From: Phoronis australis
Lineage: Eukaryota > Phoronida > Phoronidae
DNA length: 64,000 nucleotides
NCBI GenBank assembly: GCA_002633005.1
Contig: NMRA01000037.1
Span: 476,814 to 540,813, forward strand
Direction of reading: 5' to 3'
Position 1 is the first letter of the stretch. Every line of letters starts with the position of its first letter. The notes below the pieces were generated by a model that made no database searches, was not told the origin of the DNA, and worked only from the letters and a program-made list of their open reading frames with translations. This document shows, in pieces, positions 1 through 10,890 of this stretch. The translations under genes and the position numbers were made by a program.

Positions 1-129
1 AAAAAAAATTAAGTCGAATACTGGAATTTGCTTACTTGAGTTAGCAACAACGATAGAAACACCACTAGCCAAGCTGAAGTCTGTGAGAGAACACCAGTAA
101 GCTTATTCCAGAATTCGACTTAAGTTTTA

Positions 130-300
130 TCTATATTTAGATACCTCAACTGGACGTCTCAAAACTTTCATGCTTTTGTCAAAAACTAAAAAAGCCAACA
201 GGAGGCACCACCAGTCAAATCTGTCCAAAAATCAATTGGTGCCGGCACATTCCGGCTGTAATCTCATGTGTCAAGTGTCCATCAACATTAACAAATTTCC
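130..300. repeat. Monomer of a dispersed ~140-bp repeat in PEX19 intron 2
   Basis: The stretch contains the anchor words 'gccaacaggaggc' and 'caattggtgccggcacat'. It aligns by eye with monomers at about 20120-20230 in GSK3 intron 5, which carry 'gccaacaggaggtgcc' and 'cagctggtgctggcacat'. It lies just downstream (minus sense) of PEX19 exon 2. The first 130 bases of the window hold nothing else I recognise. Confidence 0.6.
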
Positions 301-319
301 ACAAAAGAATGTTTAATAC

Positions 320-1179
320 CTGACTAGATGTTTTCTCAGCCTTATCAGAGCTTGGTTTGGTTTTTGATGCATACTTATCAAAGTCGGGCAAAGCACCTGA
401 AAGGCAAAGCAAAAACAGTTTTACACACAATAATTTCAATAAATAATCAGTATTTGTGTGTGTGATCCACTTGTATGCGATTGTAGCTTGCTTGTCAGTG
501 ATAATTTCTCAGGCATATTAACCAGGACAAAAAGCAACAATCCAAAGATACTGTATTTAAGCTACTTTGACTACAACAAATGCTTTAGTACGTTTCCATG
601 AGAGTTTGCTGTAACACAATACTTCTTGTAATATGGACAAGACTGACACTTAACTAAATATACAAGATGACATCATAACATCACAATACAACAGAAGCAC
701 TATAACAGGAAACATGTCCTCACAGGAATAGCTACGCATACATTTGCGGAAAAGATTTAATATCTACTAGAACAAATCCTCACATGAAAAATAACAGCAC
801 AGCATCAAACTCGACTTAAAAACAAGTCCATGTAAAATTGGTCCCAATTTAAAAGTTGCCAAGCAGAATTTGGCATTTTAAACAGAAATATTTGTCTTAG
901 ACAGGGAGCATTCACATAGGTAGCATTGGTTGAGTTAAGAGGTCTTTAAGTTAGTAACTACCTTTTCAACTCAGTAACGAGTGCGTTACTTTCTAAATAA
1001 AGGATCATGCAAGGAAGTTACAAAATTCTGATCATGATTTGCCATAGAACCTAATTTCTTAACCCCAATCAGACAAACATACTATCTAAGATGTCGTCCA
1101 ATTCTGGATCTTCTGTCCCACCAGCTTGTCCATTTGAATCCCCCAAAGCCTTCTCCGAGTCTGTATTACCCTCTGACAT
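320..1179 (-). CDS. PEX19: PEX19, peroxisomal biogenesis factor 19, first two coding exons (3' part off window)
   Basis: PEX19 is the cytosolic chaperone and import receptor for peroxisomal membrane proteins; its N-terminus docks on PEX3. Coding exons: 1083-1179 (ATG at 1179) and 320-396. Exon 1 ends TTAGATA|gtatgt in phase 1. Exon 2 begins after tttcag and ends TCTAGTCAG|gtatta. The joined product starts MSEGNTDSEKALGD, then has ...PELDDILDSALPDFDKYASK..., the acidic helix and 'ALxDFDK' signature at the PEX19 N-terminus (human has ELEELLESALDDFDK). About 58 residues are visible; the remaining exons, including the C-terminal cargo-binding domain, lie beyond position 1. The start is the first ATG of the acidic N-terminus. 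Just upstream, tttttcaag could be an acceptor, so a further 5' exon is not excluded. The gene is divergent from LRRC58. Confidence 0.85.
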
Positions 1180-2666
1180 GTCTTGAAAAAGCAAAACGAA
1201 AAACATGTGTAAGCAGAGGCCTTTTCGATTGCAGTTGAACTCAAGTATAGACAGTCAAGTTTAACATGTACACTTGTATTTCACAAAATTCCAAAGAGGG
1301 TTGAATAACACACAAAGCAAAAACCAAACTAATTAAACCAGCATGTTACTTGATTTCTGTTTTCACTGACAACAATAAAATGAGCACCTCCACAAATTTG
1401 CAATAATTTACATAGCGCATCTCTATGACTGTGTAATCTGCACTGCACAATATTTATTGACGTCTAGAGGTGTGTAGTTTGATATTGTTAGCTACTAGCT
1501 ATAGCACGCAACTGATTAGACAGTGACCGACTCCCTGCTCCAGTTGAACTACAGACGGTGAAGCTTCTACAGGCAGCAGGTGGTACGGCGTCATATTCCC
1601 TGGCATGCGCTGTGTAAAAATGGCGAGTTTCCAATTTTGGGAACTGAACGAAGGACTGCTCGAAGAAAAAGTTTGGTAACGAGAGTCTTTTTTCAAGTTG
1701 GAAGGAATTATAGACATTGACGGCCTACGAAGGTGTCCCTCTGTGGGCACAAAGTTACTAATAACAACGCGACTTTGATGTTTTAATCAGTGTGAGGCAT
1801 AATTTGACGAAAAGCTACTGGTGTATGAGGCCCCTATAGAAGCTTCACTGTTTCAACTGGGGCCTAGCAACTGATCTCAGCATAACTTTCCTTGACCTTA
1901 TTGAGGGACATTTTGTGTGGAGGGTGTCTTTCCCGCATGGACTTTGTGCAATAAAAGCATCAGCTGATCCGATAATAGCCGGCTCAGTTGAACCGGAGAG
2001 CTAACTGCTAAATAACCGTAGTAGGCGTAGTACAAGTTTAAGCCAAGCAGGTATTTTCAATCGCAATTAATGAATTATGACGACTCGGCGGACAAGACAT
2101 GGGACAAATGAATACAGTACAGGGACACCGGGTCTGGAATGAACTTTGACCCACCTTTGGCACTGCCTTCGGAGTGTACTGGTTTCACGTTGCGGTAAAA
2201 TATGGTTGATCCACCGAGTCTGTTCACTATTCTAGCATGCTATAGTCAAATTGCTTTCCTAAAACAGTTCCATAAAAAACCTGTCACAGTAACAATTGTA
2301 GAGGGCGCTTTATCTCAAAACACGCTGAGAATAAACATTATTTTTAAATATTCATCATATCATTTCACAAGTATATTTTAAGAATTTAAAATACCGAAAT
2401 ATAAAAGTTGATTGGAATATAATTAAATGAGATTCTTATTTTTTTAAAGATTTTTTTAAAATTTTGCATTGTAAATATTGTGAAAATATGTATTAGGCTT
2501 ACCACGTGACCCTGAACCAGTGCGGTTGGCAGATGACGTAACACAAGGGAGACTGTACTTTTCAGGGTTTGCCAATCCGTCAGTGGTGGTCACAATTTTT
2601 TAGACATTCATGTAATCTCAGAGTTGAAACGTGTTATTTCATACGCCCATTTATTCATCCGTGAAG
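1180..2666. promoter_or_regulatory. Divergent intergenic/promoter interval between PEX19 and LRRC58
   Basis: About 1.5 kb separates the minus-strand PEX19 ATG (1179) from the plus-strand LRRC58 ATG (2667), so the two genes are head-to-head and probably share a bidirectional promoter. The right part (2340-2470) is very AT-rich. I see no convincing TATA box or coding exon. Short ORFs here lack homology or splice support. Confidence 0.5.
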
Positions 2667-5600
2667 ATGTGTACCGCGTTTGAAGAGGAGAACTTCGAGG
2701 ATTTGTCTTATTCCCAACTGGAAACTTTTCCCGACTTTGGCTATCCAAAATGTCGGGCGTTGACAGCTCTCCATGTCAACCACAATAGCATTCAAGTGTT
2801 ACCGCGAGCTATAGGCAACTTTCTCAATCTAGTCAAACTGGATATTAGTAATAACGCAATGACTTACATAAGTGAAGAGATTGTATCTCTCAAGAAGTTA
2901 ACAACACTCGTTGCCAAAAATAATCATTTTGATAACAGCACTTTGCCAAAGGATTTTGGTCTCATGGCCAGCCTACAAGTGGTCAACTTTAGTGGCAATC
3001 ATTTCACCGAGTTCCCTATGCAGTTTACAGAGATGTCTCACCTAAAGTGTCTCTATCTTGGTGGTAACAGGATTGAAAATATGCCTCCTGAAGTCCAAAA
3101 TATGCAACAGTAAGTTTAATTACTTGCCAAATGCTGTGGGGCAATCGAGTTCGTTATTTCCCATTCTTGACCCAGTCGAACTTAAATTTCATGGGATATA
3201 ACCATAGTATTATGACAGTTTTACAAATCTCGAACATAAGTCAGGTTTTTAATATTTTATAAGAAGTTTCAGTTGATTTCTTACTCGATGAATTGTTGTT
3301 GTGCTCTAGTCTTGGCCTCTTAGTTCTTCTTTACTTTCTATGAGAAGTGAATTGACAGTTTGTTATTCTTCAAGATAATTCTTGGCGAATAAAATGACAC
3401 GTCTTGAAAAGTCTGCTTTTAGAACCTGATCTGTGTCAATAATGAACTGTTTTTTCTTTCCGAGCCAAAAATAAATTGAAATACATCATAATTTGAGACC
3501 AATTCAAACATTAAGTGGTCTCCCTGGTGGAAGGAGGGTTTGTTGCCACTTTAAGTAATGCTTGTGACGCCAATGGACAGATATAACGTGCCATATTTTG
3601 ATAACTAGTTTGATGCTCATTATTCTGTGGAGAAAGCTGGTTCTCAAAATATGGGCACATCATATCCGACCATTACCCTTTTGACTCCACACTTTTAAAA
3701 ACCTGAAGCACAAGATGAAGTGTGCCAGTAGCCACAAAGTTTGAGCTGGAGTCTGCTGAACTGTAACTGACTGGCCTAACTTTATTTCAGTTAGTCACAT
3801 TGTTTAATGATTTTGCGAAATTCAACTTGACACAGTTACACCTTCTGTGACTTCATGGTGATTGCTGGATATAATTATTGAATTTGTACGCTAGAGTTCT
3901 TGGTTTTCAGCTATTAAATGCTAGGGAGTTTGATATTTTAGATTGATTTTAATTTTAACCGCCATAAATTTCAGATCTCATGACTGTTGGGGTTTGTTTT
4001 AGATAAATGTCCATAGTTATTGTTTGGTCTCATACTATATTGTTTCATTTCAGGCTAGAAGTCTTCTACATGGGTGGGAACTTCCTGACAGATATCCCAG
4101 CAGAGATCGGCAACATGCGAAATTTGACCTCTCTGATCCTGTCTGACAACCACCTGCAGACATTGCCGCCAACCCTTATCCAGCTACATAAGCTCAAGTC
4201 TCTCAGCCTCCATAATAACCAAATCACAACCCTTCCACCAGAAGTTGTCAGCCTCAACTTGTTGGAGCTTAGTCTACGAAACAATCCTCTCGTAGCAAAG
4301 TTTGTGCATGATCTCGTGTTTGAGCCGCCATCTTTGCTGGAGCTTGCCGGACGCAGCGCTAAGGCAAATAACTTGCGATATTGTGCTGCAGAGTTGCCTA
4401 CAAACTTGGTGGAATACCTGAACACGGCGAGGCGTTGTGTCAACCCAAAGTGTAAAGGTTGGTTCATTTGTTCTGTGCACTGGTTATGTGTTAGCAGGTT
4501 TACACAAATGACTTTCAGTTGCGGGAATTGCTTATGAAAGTAAAAGATTGCTCTAATATTTTATAATTCAGAAGAAGAGTGCGACTGTATAAGGTCTTGT
4601 AAGACAGCCGCTAATTCCTGTATACTAGATGATGGTTTTGATGTCGCTAAACTCTAATTTCTGATTTTCTCAATTTAGATGTCATAGGCATTATATGGAC
4701 TTAATTGTGTGCTCTTTCAATCCAAGAACAAAGTAATTCATTCATATTGTTCAGTTCCAACCAAATCACCCACGACGTTGGTGTGAATGATTCTTAGAAG
4801 TGCAAAACGAAAGCAAGTCTGTTGTCAGAGTAATCTATGCGGTGTCATGTGTCAGGTGACTTGAGATTGCTTTTCTTGGAAGCCATGAGGTACCATTCGG
4901 TACAGCTTTACAATAACCACTTCCTGAAATACCACAGCGCCCTCTATAATTCGGCGCCACTTACCCACAATTTTGGACACTTGCCGTACAGTTGTATTCA
5001 TGTCGTGCCAATCAGTATTTAAGATATTTTGTCATTCACAGCGAGTTGATATGTTGACAGTAAAATTAAGAAAGCTTAAAAAGCTATGTTGGGGTCATAC
5101 TTGGCCAAAATTTTCCAACAAAACCTCTGGATTTAATTTGGAGTAGTGTGACAGTTGTTGTTTTGATAAAACAACACCAAACTTGTTTACCTTCTTAATG
5201 CTTTGTTATCTCAGGTCAGGTCAAGGGTTGAGTCATAATGGGGTCACTGGAGGTCAATTTTGTTTATTGGCATAAGGAACGTCAGCTGGAAAATAAAGAA
5301 AGTAAGGGTAAAGAAATAGGGAGATAAGTCCTTGGGGGCTCTAGTTTTCCGAGTGGTACTACACCATGTAAATAAAATGGAGGACGTCGCCATACTCTTT
5401 ATTAGTGGTAATTCTTCTGTTAATTTACGAATTCCATGTTTACTCTGTGCAAAGTTAAGTATCGCAGGCGTGGAAGTTATCTTGCAGATAGATGATAGCT
5501 GGTAAGGGACTGGGGTTTAGGGAATTGTAGTTGAGGCACGCGGCACACTGGACCTCAAATTCATTTCTGCCATGATAACTTACACTTAGCACCAAATGGA

Positions 5601-8600
5601 TCATGGCTGCAGGAATGGAGTTTGGTCCCCTGGAGTTTGGTCCCCCAGTGTTTGGTCCCCTAGAGTTTAGTTCCCAGGAGTTTGGTCCCCCAGTGTTTGG
5701 TCCCCTAGAGTTTAGTTCCCTAGAGTTTGGTCCCCAGGAGTTTGCTCGCCGGTATGCAGTAATTTATGGGTAATAGTCACATTTTGAAAACCAGGTTTCT
5801 TTGTTTATTAACAAACTTCAAGCTAGTTCTCAAAACCTGGAACCCTGAAGTGGCTGTTATCATTTTCGGTGTGTGTGTGAAGTTGAGTTGTGCGAAGTTA
5901 TTCTGCACTTAAATGATTGCTGTTGAGGGACTGGGGTTTAGGGGTTAGCAGTTGGAATTTAGAGGTGTGGCAATGAAATCGTTTCCATGCTCGGTACCTT
6001 GGACCGCAAACTTCATTTCTGCCACGACACCTCACACTTGGCATCAAATTGATATTTATGGGTTTTTTTGTGTTGAACTGTGGTGTTGTGATGGCATCAT
6101 TCTACAGTTTCCAAAACTTGATTCGAGTTTACCAACACTTATTGAGTATCCATAGACTCTATTCACGCGGCGGCCATTAAAATCCAAAGCGAGGCTCACT
6201 GTGATAAATAATGCGGAAGTTGACATTGCGCTAGTTAAATGGCTGGTACTTCGAGTCCAACCTGGATATTAAATTTTAATGATGGGTTGACAATTAACCA
6301 CAGGGACGTAGAAAATTACATTAGAGAACAAGTTAAGGCGCCAAAGAGTTGTCTGACGAAAGGGTTTAATTTTTTTGGAAAACTAGGTTTGAAACATGAA
6401 AAGTAAATATGACCAAATTGTGGCGATCGTAGTGTTACGGATTAGGTATTATGCTGAATGGAGGGTTACGTTTTTTCTTGTAAATTGTTGATCAAAATAC
6501 TTTCTACGCAGACCAGGTCATCTGCTCGTATTGTTGACGAGTTGAAGACATATTCGACAGTGGTGTCTGTCATGTGCAATTAGACACATCTGGTTTAATT
6601 TGTTGATCAAGAATATTAACATCAAGCATAGCCTGATCCTATGCACTCACTGGGACTCACAGTTGATTTGTCATTGGTCTGAAAGAATAATTGATGTTAT
6701 TAAATATATTTTTATTAAAATAAAAAACCAGGCTCGTAATTGAAAATAAAAATTATTTGACCATCAATGCTTTCTTGGTTGTAATAAATCTTACATCTAT
6801 TTCATGTGTTAGATATCAATCTGGACCAAGTTGAATTGTAAAATTAAAACACCTAATTCGTTCGTCCAAAACATAACATCGTTTTNNNNNNNNNNNNNNN
6901 NNNNNNNNNNNNNNNNNNNNNNNNNNNNNNNNNNNNNNNNNNNNNNNNNNNNNNNNNNNNNNNNNNNNNNNNNNNNNNNNNNNNNNNNNNNNNNNNNNNN
7001 NNNNNNNNNNNNNNNNNNNNNNNNNNNNNNNNNNNNNNNNNNNNNNNNNNNNNNNNNNNNNNNNNNNNNNNNNNNNNNNNNNNNNNNNNNNNNNNNNNNN
7101 NNNNNNNNNNNNNNNNNNNNNNNNNNNNNNNNNNNNNNNNNNNNNNNNNNNNNNNNNNNNNNNNNNNNNNNNNNNNNNNNNNNNNNNNNNNNNNNNNNNN
7201 NNNNNNNNNNNNNNNNNNNNNNNNNNNNNNNNNNNNNNNNNNNNNNNNNNNNTTGCTCGCCGGTATGCAGTAATTTATGGGTAATAGTCACATTTTGAAA
7301 ACCAGGTTTCTTTGTTTATTAACAAACTTCAAGCTAGTTCTCAAAACCTGGAACCCTGAAGTGGCTGTTATCATTTTCGGTGTGTGTGTGAAGTTGAGTT
7401 GTGCGAAGTTATTCTGCACTTAAATGATTGCTGTTGAGGGACTGACTGGGGTTTAGGGGTTAGCAGTTGGAATTTAGAGGTGCGGCAATGAAATCGTTTC
7501 CATTCTCAGTACCTTGGACCGCAAACTTCATTTCTGCCACGACACCTCACACTTGGCATCAACTTGATATTTATGTTTTTTTTTTGTGTTGAACTGTGGT
7601 GTTGTGATGGCATCATTATACAGTTTCCAAAACTTGATTCGAATTTACCAGCACTTATTGAGTATCCCATAGACTCTATTCATGCGGCGGCCATTAAAAT
7701 CCAAAGCGAGGCTCACTGCGATAAACAATGCGGAAGTTGACATTGCGCTAGTTAAATGGCTGGTACTTCGAGTCCAACCTGGATATTAAATTTTAAAGAT
7801 GGGTTGACAATTAACCACAGAGACGTAGAAAATTACATTAGAGAACAAGTTAAGGCGCCAAAGAGTTGTCTGACGAAAGGGTTTAATTTTTTTGGAAAAC
7901 TAGGTTTGAAACATGAAAAGTAAATATGACCAAATTGCGGCGATCGTAGTGTTACGGATTAGGTATTATGCTGAATGGAGGGTTACGTTTTTTCTTGTAA
8001 ATTGTTGATCAAAATACTTTCTATGCGGACCAGGTCATCTGCTCGTATTGTTGACAAGTTGAAGACATATTCGACAGTGGTGTCTGTCATGTGCAATTAG
8101 ACACATCTGGTTTAATTTGTTGATCAAGAATATTAACATCAAGCATAGCCTGATCCTATGCACTCACTGGGACTAACAGTTGATTTGTCATTGGTCTGAA
8201 AGAATAATTGTTGTTATTAAATATATTTTTATTAAAATAAAAAACCAGGCTCGTAATTGAAAATAAAAATTATTTGACCATCAATGCTTTCTTGGTTGTA
8301 ATAAATCTTACGTCTATTTCATGTGTTAGATATCAATCTGGACCAAGTTGAATTGTAAAATTAAAACACCTAATTCGTTCGTCCAAAACATAACATCGTT
8401 TTAGAACTCAATTTCAGTTAACTCACCAATCATAGTTATCATGTTTCTGCAGGAGCCTCTTTCATCCAAGGGGAACGGTGCCAGTGCCTACTGAGAGGCG
8501 ATTTTTTCGCCGAGTGAGGGAGGGAACAATCTACCTCCCGATCACCATCAATAGCACCCCCGCCCTGTTGCAAGCTCTCATAGGCTTTGCCTCACTTTAA

Positions 8601-9802
8601 AGTAGCCTTTTGTGCTCTTAAAAATTGTCACCTGTGTGGTTACAGGTGATTTGAACTTAGAGAGATTTTTCACTAGGGGAATTTTTATGCCTCGTGGGGG
8701 GAATTTCGCGTGATGTTTCAATATGTTTGAGAGGGGAATAGGGCCGATATTGGGCCCCAAATTTGAGGGATTGGGGGCCCTGTCCTTTTTGGAAAGAAAA
8801 ATTATAATGTTTCAACCCGTAGCAGGGGCGGATCCAGGTTTTTTAGTTAGGGGGGGCAGGGCACAGGAATAAGCAGCATTTCGGCAGATGCGTGCGCCCA
8901 GCCTAAACTCTGGGGATGCAGGGGTCTTGAATTCTTGGGTTTGCGGACCTGTTGACTAAAAAAAAACCGGTAAATGGGGTTCATTCAGCGCCTATGCGTT
9001 GTTTATTCACCCCCTGTTGCGCACGTGTGCTAGTCAGCAATTGGCACCCGAACTCAAAATGGGGATCTGATACAATTTTAGGGGGGGGGGGCCATGCCCC
9101 CCCCCCTAAATCCGTAGTCGTGAAAACACAGCCTGGTTGGCCCATTCTCCGGTTGTTACTATGATGCTTAACAACTTACAGACATGCAACAAAATATGAT
9201 CTAACTTTTCGAAAACATTTATAAATTTTACACGGACATATTTTGCTTCGTCGCGGCAACGACCCAACGCTTCCGAATCTCAACGTCTTTAGAGATTGTG
9301 AAGCAGACAGTTGCGTGTCCGTATTTTTTCTAGCTGTTCGCGAAACAACACAGTCTGAAACACAGAACTATGCCGATAAGCTAACAGAGCTATCGTAGCG
9401 AGCCTCGTTTTGGAATGCGCCTCCTGTCAGCGTGAATAGGGTCTATTGCCAGTTGCATTTTCTATCTATTCTCTCCACGACTCCATGACGGAGATGAACT
9501 GTTGTTAAATCGGTTTTCAAGCAAATGGATTGGCTTATAATGCGCGATGACTAACACCCGTTTATGTGAACAGTTATGACTTTTCCATCTGCCTTTCGAC
9601 AGGTGTGTACTTTACGTCCAAGGTTGAACAGGTGAAGTTTGTTGACTTCTGTGGCAAGTACCGCCTCCCCCTGATACAGTATCTATGCTCTCCCAGCTGC
9701 ACTCCTGCTACACCCGTACTGTGTGCTAACAGTAGTGATTCAGAGTCGGATAACGAGACCAAGGCAGCTGTCAAGCGCATGAAGAAGGTCCTCCTGGGTT
9801 AA
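2667..9802 (+). CDS. LRRC58: LRRC58, leucine-rich repeat-containing protein 58, complete (3 exons, 348 aa)
   Basis: Coding exons: 2667-3109, 4054-4457 and 9603-9802 (443+404+200 = 1047 nt). Junctions are ATGCAACA|gtaagt...tttcag|GCTAGAA and TGTAAAG|gttggt...gacag|GTGTGTAC, and the frame is kept throughout. ATG 2667 is the first in-frame ATG; a TGA precedes it at 2625. Residues ~30-235 are tandem LRRs (LxxLxLxxNxLxxLP pattern, for example LKSLSLHNNQITTLPPEV). The tail carries NPKC, VKFVDFCGKYRLPL, a CSPSC pair (Cys276, 281, 299, 311, 315) and the terminal MxKVLLG that marks the LRRC58 family; human is about 370 aa. Vertebrate LRRC58 has been linked to a cullin-RING ligase acting on cysteine dioxygenase (recalled, not shown here). 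Intron 2 is 5.1 kb and transposon-rich. It converges on GSK3. Confidence 0.96.
3110..4053 (+). other. LRRC58 intron 1
   Basis: This is a GT-AG intron of 944 bp in AT-rich sequence. I see no repeat, gene or conserved motif inside it. Confidence 0.85.
5612..5741. repeat. Minisatellite, ~15-16 bp unit 'gagtttggtcccc'
   Basis: Eight or more diverged copies of gagtttggtcccc(c/t)ag(t) run back to back in LRRC58 intron 2, with variants gtgtttggtcccct and gagtttagttccc. The array stops exactly where the 1.15-kb duplicated segment begins. Confidence 0.85.
5742..6885. repeat. Left copy of a ~1.15-kb duplication, cut off by the assembly gap
   Basis: The segment starting ttgctcgccggtatgcag and ending ...acatcgtttt is repeated from 7253 with only scattered differences: single-base changes near 5970, 5990 and 6050, and a 4-bp insertion 'ctga' in the right copy near 7443. 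It contains the same left inverted-repeat end (6153) and the same short ORF (ATG 6239, stop ending 6406) as the right copy. It ends at the first N. Confidence 0.9.
6886..7252. other. Assembly gap (367 Ns)
   Basis: Run of N inside LRRC58 intron 2. It falls precisely between the two copies of the 1.15-kb segment, so its true length and the copy number here are uncertain. Confidence 0.99.
7253..8402. repeat. Right copy of the ~1.15-kb duplication
   Basis: This is the same sequence as 5742-6885, offset by 1511-1517 bp, and is a few per cent or less diverged. Unlike the left copy it continues without a gap into unique sequence (agaactcaatttcag...). Confidence 0.9.
7756..7923 (+). CDS. Short ORF (55 codons) inside the inverted-repeat element, possible transposon exon
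   Basis: The product begins MAGTSSPTWILNF and includes INHRDVENYIREQVK and LTKGFNFFGKLG. The twin copy at 6239-6406 encodes the same peptide except for one visible change, Asn14 to Lys. The last codons overlap a donor-like GAAAA|gtaaatat, so it may be the first exon of a longer transposon protein now decayed; downstream frames are full of stops. I do not recognise the family. It could also be chance, since both copies share recent ancestry. Confidence 0.35.
   Translation: MAGTSSPTWILNFKDGLTINHRDVENYIREQVKAPKSCLTKGFNFFGKLGLKHEK
8823..9117. mobile_element. Short G-rich TIR element (~290 bp) nested in the larger element
   Basis: It starts CAGGGGCGGATCCAGG followed by a G run, and ends with a C run then ctaaatccg, the approximate inverse. 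CCGTAG occurs on both sides (8817-8822 and 9112-9117), but it overlaps the expected right TIR, so the target-site duplication is ambiguous. It is related to the elements at 47177-47338 and 48350-48590. It carries no usable ORF, so it is non-autonomous. Confidence 0.6.
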
Positions 9803-10890
9803 CGGTCAACACGGTTCATGGGTTAAAGGTCAACACGGTCCATTTGTTTAAGGTTACACAAGGTGAAGGTCACATTTTACTATTGGTGATTGGAGATCAG
9901 TTTATTGAGTTAAAACTATTCACTGGGTTAATTTCTTGACTGGGTATGCGCTGTCTTCACACTGGTTGTTGGTATACGATTTGAATTCCGCTTTTGAACC
10001 ACTGTACGCTAACTCTGATTGTGTTGTACAGCTGCGTACCTGTCTTTTTAGCTCGAAAAGTCGTGTCGGAAAACCCAATTAGTTGTATATGACAGTCATT
10101 TCCAAAAAATTTACATAGTGTGGAGACATTGCTTTAGACTCAAGTGTGTGATAATGTTTCTAGTCTGTGTTGCTATATATAGGTTATATATTAATAAGTT
10201 GTTTATTACGTTACGTTATTTGATTTAATTTAGTTTACAAAGTTTCTGTATGTTGTGCTCTTGATGTTATGCCGTAGTGCAAAATGCTGTGAATGTAAAC
10301 ATTACAAAAGTCCAGAATTATCGCCATTTTTCTTGGTATACAAAGAGTATAAGTTTTCCACTCTTGTCCTGCTCTCAAATTAGTCTTCCTATCTTCGCTC
10401 CTGTCAACTGCATGCACGTGGTCAAAATTTTATGGTTGGTGTTGGGGTGCACACTAAAACCAATATAGCAGTTCTACACGTATTTTTGTGGTAAAAGTCA
10501 ATTAGGAGGGTGTTGAATATTTTGTCACTGCCCATCGCAATTTTTGCAACATCAAAAGTGTGTGCTTGCTGCAAGCATCGTCCGCTTCTCTTCCAAAAGT
10601 GTAAAATTTGTGCACCGTTGAAAACGGTGATTGTTGAGACTGTTCTCGTCGGTTGTTTAATTTGTGACACTGCTTGTGTGAGACTAGCATTCGTTTTAGA
10701 AGAACAGGTGTGAAGCACGCAGATGGTCTTCCTTTCTAAGTATTAATTGATGTGTTGGGAGAAATGTTAAGGTGAAAGTTTAGAGTCAAATCAGTACTCG
10801 ACACAGGCAAAAATGTGCACTCGAAAATATGAGTGATGCATATCAGCCATTTGTATAATATTGGTGGCCAAAAGATAATAAACAATAGAC
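9803..10890 (+). other. Probable LRRC58 3' UTR with AATAAA at 10877-10882
   Basis: The sequence after the LRRC58 stop has short repeats of 'aacggtcaacacggttcatgggttaa' type near 9800-9850 and then nothing coding. The first good poly(A) signal is aataaa at 10877-10882. Later candidates are at about 11672 and 13747, so longer UTR forms are possible. Confidence 0.5.

Larger units (their letters stand above)
7670..9445. mobile_element. Inverted-repeat DNA element, ~1.78 kb, with ~53-bp imperfect TIRs
   Basis: The left end begins TAGACTCTATTCATGC and includes CCAAAGCGAGGCTCACTGCGATA. The right end, read on the minus strand from 9445, begins TAGACCCTATTCACGC and includes CCAAAACGAGGCTCGCTACGATA. 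Both end in cgata about 53 bp in. If the target is TA, the ends are (TA)GAC...GTC(TA), which would resemble a TA-target element, but the flanks do not prove it. A second left end lies at 6153 in the duplicated copy. A short open frame (7756-7923) lies near the left end and a G-rich element (8823-9117) is inserted inside. Confidence 0.6.

Noticed and set aside
1499-1750. Minus-strand ORF upstream of PEX19 as an extra first exon
   Set aside because: It ends in a stop with no donor leading to the 1179 exon, and its composition is unlike a PEX19 N-terminus.
6809-7298. Long open frames on both strands across the Ns
   Set aside because: They exist only because the assembly gap has no stop codons.
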